From assembly GCA_035548675.1 (NCBI GenBank), contig DASZSJ010000027.1:1-7984 (forward strand): a DNA stretch of 7,984 bases, in the 5' to 3' direction. Shown piece by piece: positions 1 through 5,854 of this stretch. The position numbers were made by a program, and so were the translations under genes. The number at the start of each line of letters is the position of its first letter. Positions within the stretch are counted from its first letter, which is position 1. A model generated the notes under the pieces. That model was not told the origin of the DNA, made no database searches, and saw only the letters and a list, made by a program, of their open reading frames with translations. This stretch comes from VRUE01 sp035548675 (GTDB taxonomy: Bacteria; Actinomycetota; Thermoleophilia; Solirubrobacterales; 70-9).

Positions 1-52
1 CTTTTTTGCGGGGGCGGGGCGCTGCGGGCCGCGCCTACTTCGCGCAAAAAAG
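1..52. repeat. Inverted repeat at window edge, T-run/A-run arms
   Basis: CTTTTTTGCG at 1-10 is the exact reverse complement of CGCAAAAAAG at 43-52, with a GC-rich 32-base spacer. Both strands read the T-run first, so this is not the usual terminator layout of a hairpin followed by T-run. The left edge is cut by the window, so the repeat may extend further. Function unknown; it lies upstream of the amidase gene and could be the remains of an intergenic terminator or repeat. Confidence 0.5.
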
Positions 53-89
53 TACAAGACGTTCCCACCCCTGCCGGGGCGGGTCCGAA

Positions 90-103
90 TACCCTGTGCC
101 GCC
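90..103 (+). promoter_or_regulatory. Candidate -10 box just upstream of amidase start
   Basis: TACCCT at 90-95 fits the TANNNT pattern of an actinobacterial -10 box and ends 8 bases before the ATG at 104. No purine-rich ribosome binding site lies between them. With the usual -10 to start-site distance, transcription would begin at or within about two bases of the ATG, giving a leaderless mRNA. No convincing -35 box is seen. The same arrangement precedes the three other plus-strand genes, which strengthens the call. Confidence 0.4.
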
Positions 104-1513
104 ATGGGTGACGAGCTGGCATTTGCCGGAGCTTTCAAGCAGGCGGAGATGGTGCGGGCGGGGGAGGTCTCGCCGAGGGAGCTGGTGCAGCTCTGCCTCG
201 ATCGGATCGCCCGGCTCGACCCGCAGCTGAACTCCTTTCGCAAGGTATTCGCCGAGAAGGCACTGCTCGAAGCCGAGCAGGCGGAAGCGCGGCTGAGGGC
301 GGGGGAGGAGCGGCCGCTGCTCGGCGTGCCGATCGCGATCAAGGACGAAGTCGACGTCGCCGGCGAGGTCAACACGCACGGCACCGACGCCTTCGACGAG
401 CCCGCCCGCGAGGACTCCGAGATGGTGCGCCGCCTGCGCGAGGCGGGCGCGATCGTCGTCGGCCTGACCCTGCTGCCGGAGCTGGCGATCTGCGGCTTCA
501 CCGAGTCGGCCACCTACGGCGTCACCCGCAATCCCTGGAACCCCCAGCGCACACCGGCCGGCTCCAGCGGCGGCTCGGGCGCCGCCGTCGCGGCCGGGCT
601 CGTCCCGATCGCCTCAGCCGGCGACGGGGCCGGCTCGATCCGCCTGCCGGCCGCCTCCTGCGGCCTCTTCGGCCTCAAGCCCTCGCGCGGGCGCGCCTCG
701 CTGGCGCCGGAGCTGGAAGGCTGGGGCGGCCTCGCGGTGCTCGGTTGCCTCAGCCGCAACGTGCTCGACACGGCGCTCTGGCTCGACGTCATCTCCGGTG
801 GCTCGCGCGAGCCCGAGGCACCGGCCCCGCCCGAGCGCCCCTTCGTCGAGGCGGCGAAGACGCCGCCGGGCAAGCTGCGCGTCGCCCACTCGACGCTGCC
901 GCCGCGCGCCGCAGCGCCGCCGATCGTCGACCAGGTGGTCGAGGACGCCGTCGCCGACGCCGCCGAGCTGCTCGGCTCGCTCGGCCACGAAATTACTCAG
1001 CGCGATCCCGACTGGGGAATGATCGGCAACAACATCACCGCCCGCTTCCTCGGCGGCGTCGCCGAGACCGTGCGCGAAGTGCCGCACCCTGAGCGGCTCG
1101 AACGGCGCACCCGCGGCTTCGGCAGGCTCGGCGGCGCGCTGCCCAGGGGCCTCTACGAGCGGGCCCGGACCAGCGGCCGCGCCGCCGACTTCGCCCGCGT
1201 CAACGCGATCTTCGACTCGGTCGACGTCCTGGTCACCCCGGTCATGGGCGGCACGGCGCTGCCGATCCGCCGCTGGCAGGGCCGGGGCGCCCTGCGCACC
1301 GTGCTCGGGATGAGTCGCTTCTATCCCTACTGCGTGCCCTGGAACCACCTCGGCAACCCGGCGATGTCCGTCCCGATGGGCTTCGCCGCCGACGGCATGC
1401 CCCTCGCCGTCCAGGTCGTCGGCCGCCCCGGCGCGGAGTCCACGCTGCTCTCCCTCGCCGCCCAGATCGAGGCCGAGCGCCCCTGGGCCGACGCCCGCCC
1501 TCCGATCGGCTGA
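104..1513 (+). CDS. Amidase (amidase signature family)
   Basis: This encodes a 469-residue enzyme of the amidase signature family, which hydrolyses carboxamides; the substrate cannot be read from sequence. The Ser-cisSer-Lys triad is visible: Lys80 in GVPIAIKDEV, a Ser in the PAGSSGGSG loop (Ser154) and the nucleophile Ser178 in GDGAGSIRLP. The family usually has GGS before the nucleophile; here it is GAGS, a mild variant. Length is normal for the family (about 450-500) and both ends look complete. No signal peptide is visible, so the protein is probably cytoplasmic. The ATG at 104 has no clear ribosome binding site but follows a -10-like hexamer. The gene converges on the oxidase gene, with only 36 bases between the two stops. 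The related GatA subunit is unlikely because no gatB or gatC lies nearby. Confidence 0.9.
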   Translation: MGDELAFAGAFKQAEMVRAGEVSPRELVQLCLDRIARLDPQLNSFRKVFAEKALLEAEQAEARLRAGEERPLLGVPIAIKDEVDVAGEVNTHGTDAFDEPAREDSEMVRRLREAGAIVVGLTLLPELAICGFTESATYGVTRNPWNPQRTPAGSSGGSGAAVAAGLVPIASAGDGAGSIRLPAASCGLFGLKPSRGRASLAPELEGWGGLAVLGCLSRNVLDTALWLDVISGGSREPEAPAPPERPFVEAAKTPPGKLRVAHSTLPPRAAAPPIVDQVVEDAVADAAELLGSLGHEITQRDPDWGMIGNNITARFLGGVAETVREVPHPERLERRTRGFGRLGGALPRGLYERARTSGRAADFARVNAIFDSVDVLVTPVMGGTALPIRRWQGRGALRTVLGMSRFYPYCVPWNHLGNPAMSVPMGFAADGMPLAVQVVGRPGAESTLLSLAAQIEAERPWADARPPIG

Positions 1514-1515
1514 AG

Positions 1516-1530
1516 CCCCGCGCGCCGGGG
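1516..1530. terminator. Short GC hairpin between convergent genes
   Basis: CCCCG at 1516-1520 pairs with CGGGG at 1526-1530 around a 5-base loop, three bases after the amidase stop and about 20 bases beyond the end of the convergent oxidase gene. It could serve both genes. The stem is short and has no T-run, so the call is weak. Confidence 0.25.
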
Positions 1531-1549
1531 GAAGGTTGCCTACCCGTCT

Positions 1550-2833
1550 CTAGCCGAAGACCTTGCGCATCCGCGCGATCTCGCGGATCGAGCCGCGCGG
1601 GCGCATGCGGCGGGTGAGGATCATCCTGACCGGGTTCGCGTGCGGCTTGCTCATGCCGACGAAGTCGCGCCAGCTCGTCTCCATCGTCACCGTGGGGTTG
1701 GGGGCCTCGCCCGGTTCCGCCCGGGTCGAGCCATTGTCGATCACCAGGTGCCAGGGCTCGGCGTCGGTGAAGCGCCACTGGTAGACGAGCGGCGTGCCGT
1801 TCGCGGCCTTCGTGTTGGCGGCCCGCTTGACGATGTCGAAGTAGAGCTTCTGCAGCTCCGGCGTCGCCTCCGGCACCGACTCGGGCGGGCCGAGGATGCC
1901 GCCCATCATCAGCTTCACCTGGTTCTCGGCGACCTGCTCGGGGGTCGCGTCGGCGTCGAAGGGGAAGACGCCCGGGGGCATCTCCTCGGTCGGGTAGCCG
2001 ATCGTGCGCCAGCGCTGGCGGATCAGTTTGAGCCCGAAGGCGAAGATGTCCTCGAGCGAGAAGCCGTAGCACTCGGTGTAGGAGCGGTCCATGTTGGGCG
2101 GGATGAAGACGGCGGGGCCGTAGGGCAGCACTTCGCGCAGCAGCTCGACCACGGCGGCGCGGTTCTCCTGCCAGCCCGGCGTCTCTTCGGCGAGCAGCTC
2201 GGAGAGCACCTTGACGCCGAAGCCGATGTGGCGCTGCTCGTCGCGGGAGACGTTGGCGATGCCGTCGCTGAAGCCGGGCATCGTTTCCTCGGAGGCGAAG
2301 AAGTCCTCGATGAAGTGCTGGCCGGGCTGGGCCAGGGAGCCCTCGACGATCAGGTGGTAGAGCGTGATCGCCTGCGCGTACTTGGGGATCGAGCGGTCCC
2401 TGCTCAGTTCCTCGGCCATCAGGTCGAGGCGGTCGAAGATGCCGCGGTAGCCCCAGTTGAGCTGGGGCAGGGTGGAGGAGAGTGTCTGCTGCACGGTCTC
2501 GCCGCCGACGCCGATCACCTCCTTGAAGAAGCGGTGGAAGAAGACCGAGTGGCGCACCTCGTCGACCTGCTGGGTGGCGAGGAAGTAGGACTGCTCCTCG
2601 GTCGGGGCGGCGGTGACGTAGGGGGCGAGGGTGTCGGCGACGCGGTCCTCGCCGTAGAAGAACATCGAGTAGATCCACATCGCCGAGCGCCGCTGGATGT
2701 CGCTGAGCGCGTCCCAGCCCGCTTTGTCCTTGGAGAAGTCGAGGTCGTAGGCGCTCCAGTTCCCCTGCTCCCAACGGTGGTAGAGGTCCTCGTAGGTGAC
2801 GTTGGACATCAGGCTCTGCGATGCGACGCTCAT
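1550..2833 (-). CDS. R2-like ligand-binding oxidase fused to SCP2 lipid-binding domain
   Basis: The 427-residue protein has two parts. Residues about 10-290 form a ferritin-like four-helix fold of the ribonucleotide reductase R2/R2lox superfamily. Likely metal ligands are Glu62 (FFYGEDRV), Glu92 and His95 (DEVRH), Glu164 (IVEGS), and Glu199 and His202 (DEQRH). Val65, three residues after Glu62, and Tyr159, five before Glu164, sit where R2lox proteins have the residues that form a Val-Tyr ether crosslink. R2lox proteins hold a Mn/Fe centre and a bound fatty acid and do not reduce ribonucleotides. Residues about 297-427 look like an SCP2 sterol-carrier domain (PTVTMETSWRDFVGM, then a basic RRMRPRGSI stretch). 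R2lox alone is near 310 residues, so the extra domain explains the length. AAAGGAGAG lies just upstream of the ATG, supporting this start over Met9. A minimal R2 subunit is a less likely alternative. Confidence 0.82.
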   Translation of the reverse strand: MSVASQSLMSNVTYEDLYHRWEQGNWSAYDLDFSKDKAGWDALSDIQRRSAMWIYSMFFYGEDRVADTLAPYVTAAPTEEQSYFLATQQVDEVRHSVFFHRFFKEVIGVGGETVQQTLSSTLPQLNWGYRGIFDRLDLMAEELSRDRSIPKYAQAITLYHLIVEGSLAQPGQHFIEDFFASEETMPGFSDGIANVSRDEQRHIGFGVKVLSELLAEETPGWQENRAAVVELLREVLPYGPAVFIPPNMDRSYTECYGFSLEDIFAFGLKLIRQRWRTIGYPTEEMPPGVFPFDADATPEQVAENQVKLMMGGILGPPESVPEATPELQKLYFDIVKRAANTKAANGTPLVYQWRFTDAEPWHLVIDNGSTRAEPGEAPNPTVTMETSWRDFVGMSKPHANPVRMILTRRMRPRGSIREIARMRKVFG

Positions 2834-2848
2834 CTCTCTCCTTTTTCC
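2834..2848 (-). promoter_or_regulatory. Ribosome binding site of the oxidase gene
   Basis: On the minus strand GGAAAAAGGAGAGAG runs directly into the ATG at 2833, with the AGGAG core about five bases before the start. It fixes the first of two nearby ATG codons as the start. It is the only clear, well-spaced Shine-Dalgarno site in the window. Confidence 0.7.
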
Positions 2849-2875
2849 GCGCTAGTGCTGCGCCGCAGGTTACCG

Positions 2876-2901
2876 CGAGACTGGCTGGGCAGCCAGTCTC
2901 G
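2876..2901. promoter_or_regulatory. Perfect 26-bp dyad, candidate operator of the oxidase gene
   Basis: Arms CGAGACTGGCTG (2876-2887) and CAGCCAGTCTCG (2890-2901) are exact reverse complements around a 2-base centre. The site lies 43-68 bases upstream of the oxidase ATG, where the promoter is expected. A 12-bp perfect half-site with almost no spacer is typical of a dimeric repressor site such as those of TetR-family proteins. The regulator is not in this window. A hairpin is possible but less likely, since a 2-base loop is unfavourable in RNA. Confidence 0.55.
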
Positions 2902-2950
2902 GCCAATGTGAGTTCGTCACGGACCGGACTCGAGCGAAAGGCGCCGGCTC

Positions 2951-2990
2951 GCGATCGATTGACCCACGGATCCGGTGGTCAATCGATCGC
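2951..2990. repeat. Palindromic repeat copy A
   Basis: A 40-bp near-palindrome centred between 2970 and 2971. Only two symmetric base pairs are broken, where CAC on the left faces GGT on the right. The 24-bp core at 2959-2982 starts with TTGACCCACG, has GATC in the middle and continues with CGGTGG. The outer arms are GCGATCGA and TCGATCGC. It lies 44-84 bases after the stop of the DUF559 gene and about 120 bases upstream of the oxidase ATG. Copies B and C share the core. Confidence 0.85.
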
Positions 2991-3005
2991 GGGGCCCCAA
3001 AGCTG

Positions 3006-3028
3006 CGGATCCGGTGGTCAATCGATCG
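3006..3028. repeat. Partial repeat copy A', right half only
   Basis: The 23 bases at 3006-3028 exactly repeat 2967-2989 in the same orientation, 39 bases away: the centre and right half of copy A (CGGATCC, GGTGG, TCAATCGATCG). The left half is absent and replaced by unrelated sequence containing GGGGCCCC (2991-2998). It ends six bases before the stop codon of the DUF559 gene on the other strand. Confidence 0.85.
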
Positions 3029-3034
3029 ACGGCG

Positions 3035-3967
3035 TTAGCGGAGGCGAGCGCGGGCGGCGGTCTTGCCCAGAACCCGCACGACGTAGGGGGCTTCGAAGGC
3101 GATCTGCCAGTGGGAGAAGCGCAGGGGACGAAGGCCGGACGCGGTGTGGGCCTGGTCGCGCTCGAGTCCCCGGCGTTGCTGCAGGGGAGTCCGGTGGTAG
3201 CGCAGGCCGTCGGCCTCCACGACGATGCCCAGCTCGGGCCAGAAGAAGTCGACCTCGTATCCGTTCACCCGGGCTTTCGTCGCCGGCGTTGGCAGTCCGG
3301 CGGCATCGGAGCGCTCTCGCATCGCCAGCTCCAGCTCGGAGTCGCTGAGGCGGAAGGCGAGGGGGTCGAGCAGCTGGAGCAGCGCTCTGGCTCCCGGTAC
3401 CCCTCGATAGCGGGGGAGCGCCCCGTGCAGCTCGTCCACCTTCACTCGGTCGAGCTTGTCGGCCTCGTTGACGGCGCGCTCGAGCGCCCGCGGGGACAGC
3501 TTCGTCGCCTCGTCGATCAAGGTTCGCACGGGCGAGGTGACGCGGACGCCCTCATGGGTCGTCAGGTCATCCGGCTGGAGCGTCGTGCGCCGGTAAACGC
3601 GGATACCGGAATGGCGCCGCGGAGAGGCGCTGGGCACGGTGACGTCGATTGCTCCACGCCGTTCGCTGCCAAAGCCCCAGAGCGCCGCCGCGCTGTCATG
3701 GCTGAGCGCCGCAGTCGGGCCACAGGCGAGCGTGGCCGCGGTCCAGAGCCCGTGCCGGCTCAGCTGGGGCCGTCCCACGGCGTAGACCCCGCGCCACACC
3801 GGATACAGCCGGCCCGTTGCAATGCGCCGCTCGATCGCCCTCGCTCCAAAGCCCAGCTCGAGCAGCTGCCAGCGTGCTATCGCTCCGTGCTGCCGCTCCA
3901 CCAGCCCCCAAATCGCTGCGTCGCGCGACCGTTCACGGGACTGCGATCGATCGATTGACCCACGCAT
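3035..3967 (-). CDS. Winged-helix (AbiEi-like) protein with C-terminal DUF559 nuclease-like domain
   Basis: The 310-residue protein joins two recognisable regions. Residues about 16-65 (AIWGLVERQHGAIARWQLL through VWRGVYAVG) match the AbiEi-type winged-helix antitoxin N-terminus. Residues about 205-305 match DUF559, a Vsr-like PD-(D/E)XK fold: Glu211/Glu213, Asp240 in YEVDFFWPE, Glu251 and Asp253 in VVEADG, then RDQAHTASGLRPLRFSHWQI. The acidic residues are intact, so nuclease activity is possible but unproven. No toxin partner is adjacent, so it does not look like a complete toxin-antitoxin pair. The ATG at 3967 lies in the exact centre of palindromic repeat B, so the first residues (MRGSIDRS) are encoded by the repeat. 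No good ribosome binding site precedes it. A GTG at 3901 (Val23) follows a G-run but would cut into the conserved first helix. Repeats flank both ends. Confidence 0.78.
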   Translation of the reverse strand: MRGSIDRSQSRERSRDAAIWGLVERQHGAIARWQLLELGFGARAIERRIATGRLYPVWRGVYAVGRPQLSRHGLWTAATLACGPTAALSHDSAAALWGFGSERRGAIDVTVPSASPRRHSGIRVYRRTTLQPDDLTTHEGVRVTSPVRTLIDEATKLSPRALERAVNEADKLDRVKVDELHGALPRYRGVPGARALLQLLDPLAFRLSDSELELAMRERSDAAGLPTPATKARVNGYEVDFFWPELGIVVEADGLRYHRTPLQQRRGLERDQAHTASGLRPLRFSHWQIAFEAPYVVRVLGKTAARARLR

Positions 3968-3985
3968 GCGGTGGTAAAGGGATCG
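3944..3985. repeat. Palindromic repeat copy B
   Basis: The core at 3955-3978 begins TTGACCCACG, has CATG in the middle, then CGGTGG and TAAA. It matches copy A in 21 of 24 positions, and the centre GCATGC is palindromic. The left arm shares CGATCGA with copy A and has an extra GATC unit. The right arm has decayed, but CGATC at 3948-3952 can still pair with GATCG at 3981-3985. It sits 29 bases past the acyl-CoA ligase stop and contains the start codon of the DUF559 gene. Confidence 0.8.
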
Positions 3986-4013
3986 GCCGCGGTTTCTCTC
4001 CCCCGGTTGAGCC

Positions 4014-5513
4014 TCAGACGGAGGCCGGCGTCTCGATCTCGCGCTTGAGGATCTTGCCGGTGGGGCCCTTGGGTAGGTCGTCTACGAACCAGACCAGGCG
4101 CGGGTACTTGTAGGCGGCGATGCGCTCCTTGACGTAGGCGCTGACCTCCTCGGGGGTGAGCTCCTCGCCCTCGTGGAGGACGACCGCGGCGCCGATCTCC
4201 TCGCCCCACTCGTCGTGGGGGACGCCGACGACGGCAGCTTCGCGGATCTTCGGATGCTCGAAGAGCACCTCCTCGACCTCGCGCGGGTAGACGTTGTAGC
4301 CGCCGCGGATGATCATGTCCTTCTTGCGGTCGACGATGTAGAAGTAGCCCTCCTCGTCGGTGCGGGCCATGTCGCCGCTGTGGAACCAGCCGCCGCGCAT
4401 CGCCTCCGCCGTCGCGTCGGGCCGCTGCCAGTAGCCCTTCATGATGTTGTGGCCGCGGATCACGATCTCGCCGACCTCGCCCTGGGCCACCTCCTCGTCG
4501 TTCTCGTCGACGACCTTCATCTCCACTCCCTCGATCGGGGTGCCGATCGAGCCCGCCTTGCGCTCCCTGTCCGGGTGGTTGGAGCAGGCGACCGGCGAGG
4601 TCTCCGAGAGTCCGTAGCCCTCGAGCACGACTGCGCCGAAGGCCTCTTCGAAGCCGCGCAGGACCTCGACCGGCATCGAGGCGCCGCCGGTGATGCAGGT
4701 GCGCAGCTTCGAGGTGTCATAGCCCTCGCGCTCGGGGTGATGCAGCAGCGCCCCGTACATCGTCGGCACGCCGTAGAAGTGGGTGACGCCGTCGCGCTGC
4801 ATCGTCGCCAGCGCCTCGCCGGGGTCGAATTTCGGCACCAGGGTGAGGCAGGCGCCGACCTTGAGCGAGGCGTTCATGCCGACCGTCTGGCCGAAGGAGT
4901 GGAAGAGGGGAAGGGCGCCGAGGACGACGTTGCCGCTGGCGATCTCACAGGTGGTGCGGCTGGAGACGTCGGCGTTGCGGAAGAGATTGAGGTGGGTGAG
5001 CTCGGCTCCCTTCGGCTTGCCGGTCGTGCCGGAGGTGTAGAGGATCACCGCCGTCTCGTCCTCGGCGGTGTCGTGGGGGCCGGGTGCCGGCTCGTGGGCA
5101 GCGAGCAGCTCGGCGAAGGAAGCCGGCTCGACCTCGATCAGCTCGGCGCCGGCGTCGGCGGCGCCCTCGCGGGCCTCGGCGGCGAAGCCGTGCCAGGCGA
5201 GCAGCAGCTTGGCGCCGGAGTCCTCCAGGTAGAAGGCGATCTCGCGCCGCTTCAGCAGCACGTTCATCGGCACGACCACGGCGCCGGCGCGCAGCACGCC
5301 GTAGTAGGCGACCGGAAACTCGGGGACGTTGGGCAGCATCACGCCGACCCGGTCGCCGGGTTCGACCCCCTTCTCAGCCAGCAGGCTGGCGAGGCGGGCG
5401 CTGCGCTCGTCGAGCTCGCCGTAGCTCAGCTCGGTGTCGCCGAGGCGGATCGCGGGCAGCTCGGCCGCCCGCTCGGCGCTCTCGGTCAGCAGCGATGCGA
5501 GGTTCAGTCCCAT
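4014..5513 (-). CDS. Acyl-CoA ligase (AMP-forming, FadD-like)
   Basis: A complete 499-residue ANL-superfamily enzyme that activates a carboxylic acid with ATP and joins it to CoA. Motifs in order are the phosphate-binding loop YTSGTTGKPKG (159-169), YGLSET (300-305), GGWFHSGD with ribose-binding Asp381, DRKKDMIIRGGYNVYP hinge region (395-410) and PTGKILK with the catalytic Lys487. Length and the GGYNVYP form fit medium- to long-chain fatty acyl-CoA ligases, but the acid cannot be assigned. No signal peptide is seen. The nearby oxidase-SCP2 gene on the same strand suggests lipid metabolism. Upstream on the minus strand, TACACT (5531-5526) could be a -10 box leaving a leader of only about five bases. 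The AGGGAG stretch abuts the ATG too closely for a normal ribosome binding site. It is divergent from the PRC-barrel-like gene, 55 bases away. Confidence 0.92.
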   Translation of the reverse strand: MGLNLASLLTESAERAAELPAIRLGDTELSYGELDERSARLASLLAEKGVEPGDRVGVMLPNVPEFPVAYYGVLRAGAVVVPMNVLLKRREIAFYLEDSGAKLLLAWHGFAAEAREGAADAGAELIEVEPASFAELLAAHEPAPGPHDTAEDETAVILYTSGTTGKPKGAELTHLNLFRNADVSSRTTCEIASGNVVLGALPLFHSFGQTVGMNASLKVGACLTLVPKFDPGEALATMQRDGVTHFYGVPTMYGALLHHPEREGYDTSKLRTCITGGASMPVEVLRGFEEAFGAVVLEGYGLSETSPVACSNHPDRERKAGSIGTPIEGVEMKVVDENDEEVAQGEVGEIVIRGHNIMKGYWQRPDATAEAMRGGWFHSGDMARTDEEGYFYIVDRKKDMIIRGGYNVYPREVEEVLFEHPKIREAAVVGVPHDEWGEEIGAAVVLHEGEELTPEEVSAYVKERIAAYKYPRLVWFVDDLPKGPTGKILKREIETPASV

Positions 5514-5525
5514 CTCCCTGCGGGG

Positions 5526-5562
5526 AGTGTAGGGCCGCGGCGAAAAACCGGTCCGCTAGGGT
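5526..5562. promoter_or_regulatory. Compact divergent promoter region with two -10-like boxes
   Basis: Only 55 bases separate the divergent ligase and PRC-barrel-like genes. On the minus strand TACACT (5531-5526) lies 12 bases before the ligase ATG. On the plus strand TAGGGT (5557-5562) lies 6 bases before the GTG at 5569, the exact -12 to -7 position if transcription starts on the G of GTG. The two boxes are 25 bases apart, so the two RNA polymerase sites must overlap. No -35 boxes are convincing. Confidence 0.4.
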
Positions 5563-5568
5563 CGCCGC

Positions 5569-5832
5569 GTGGAGGACCTGGGACCGCAGATCTCCTACAT
5601 GGTGCTCGGCCGCGGGGTGCCGGTCTTCTCCAGCGACGGCGTGCGCCTGGGCAAGGTCGTGCGCACCCAGCGCGACTCCCACACCCATATGTTCGACGGG
5701 ATCGTGATCGACACCAAGCCGGGCCCCGGCGGGCGCCGCTTCGTCGACGCGCCCGAGGTCGACACGATCCACGAGGGCGGCGTGGTGCTCGCGATCGACG
5801 CGACGCAGGCGGCCGCGCTGCCGAAGCCGTGA
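5569..5832 (+). CDS. Small PRC-barrel-like protein
   Basis: An 87-residue soluble protein starting at GTG. The pattern GVPVFSSDGVRLGKVVRTQ (16-34), then MFDGIVIDT (41-49) and RRFVDAPEVDTIHEGGVVLAID (56-77) is the short beta-strand layout of PRC-barrel domains, where a G-x-x-(V/L)-G-K-V turn follows the first strand. No signal peptide or membrane segment is seen. PRC barrels occur in RNA-processing and photosynthetic proteins, but small free-standing actinobacterial forms have no established role, so no function is given. The start is supported by the TAGGGT box six bases upstream and by the following conserved residues. It is followed 22 bases later by the lipoprotein gene, which appears to have its own promoter. 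Confidence 0.7.
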   Translation: MEDLGPQISYMVLGRGVPVFSSDGVRLGKVVRTQRDSHTHMFDGIVIDTKPGPGGRRFVDAPEVDTIHEGGVVLAIDATQAAALPKP

Positions 5833-5840
5833 GCGTCGCG

Positions 5841-5854
5841 TAGGATCTGCCGCC
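5841..5854 (+). promoter_or_regulatory. Candidate -10 box of the lipoprotein gene
   Basis: TAGGAT at 5841-5846 fits TANNNT and ends 8 bases before the GTG at 5855. No ribosome binding site lies in the 22-base gap after the preceding stop. This suggests a separate, leaderless transcript in addition to any readthrough from the PRC-barrel-like gene. Confidence 0.45.

Noticed and set aside
1242..2906. A 554-codon minus-strand frame overlapping the amidase and oxidase genes
   Set aside because: It is out of frame with both genes and rich in Arg/Pro/Gly, as expected for an antisense or shifted frame in high-GC DNA.
1640..2911. A long open frame of 423 codons on the plus strand opposite the oxidase gene
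   Set aside because: It is a mirror of the GC-rich codon pattern of the oxidase gene, has a low-complexity Val/Gly/Leu/Asp composition and no family motif. The minus-strand frame has full metal-site and SCP2 motifs and a ribosome binding site.
2959..2964. TTGACC in the repeat cores as a -35 promoter box
   Set aside because: No suitable -10 box follows at 16-18 bases, and the hexamer is explained as part of the conserved core, on whichever strand the core lies.
2951..3028. CRISPR array
   Set aside because: There is one full palindrome and one half copy with a 16-base gap, no regular spacers, and no cas genes.
3035..3967. A complete type IV toxin-antitoxin system
   Set aside because: Only the AbiEi-like N-terminus is present and is joined to a DUF559 domain. 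No AbiEii-like nucleotidyltransferase lies on either side.
4173..5843. A 556-codon open frame on the plus strand opposite the acyl-CoA ligase
   Set aside because: Its composition is repetitive (Ala/Gly/Val/Asp/His) and it runs through three real genes. The opposite strand carries all ANL motifs.
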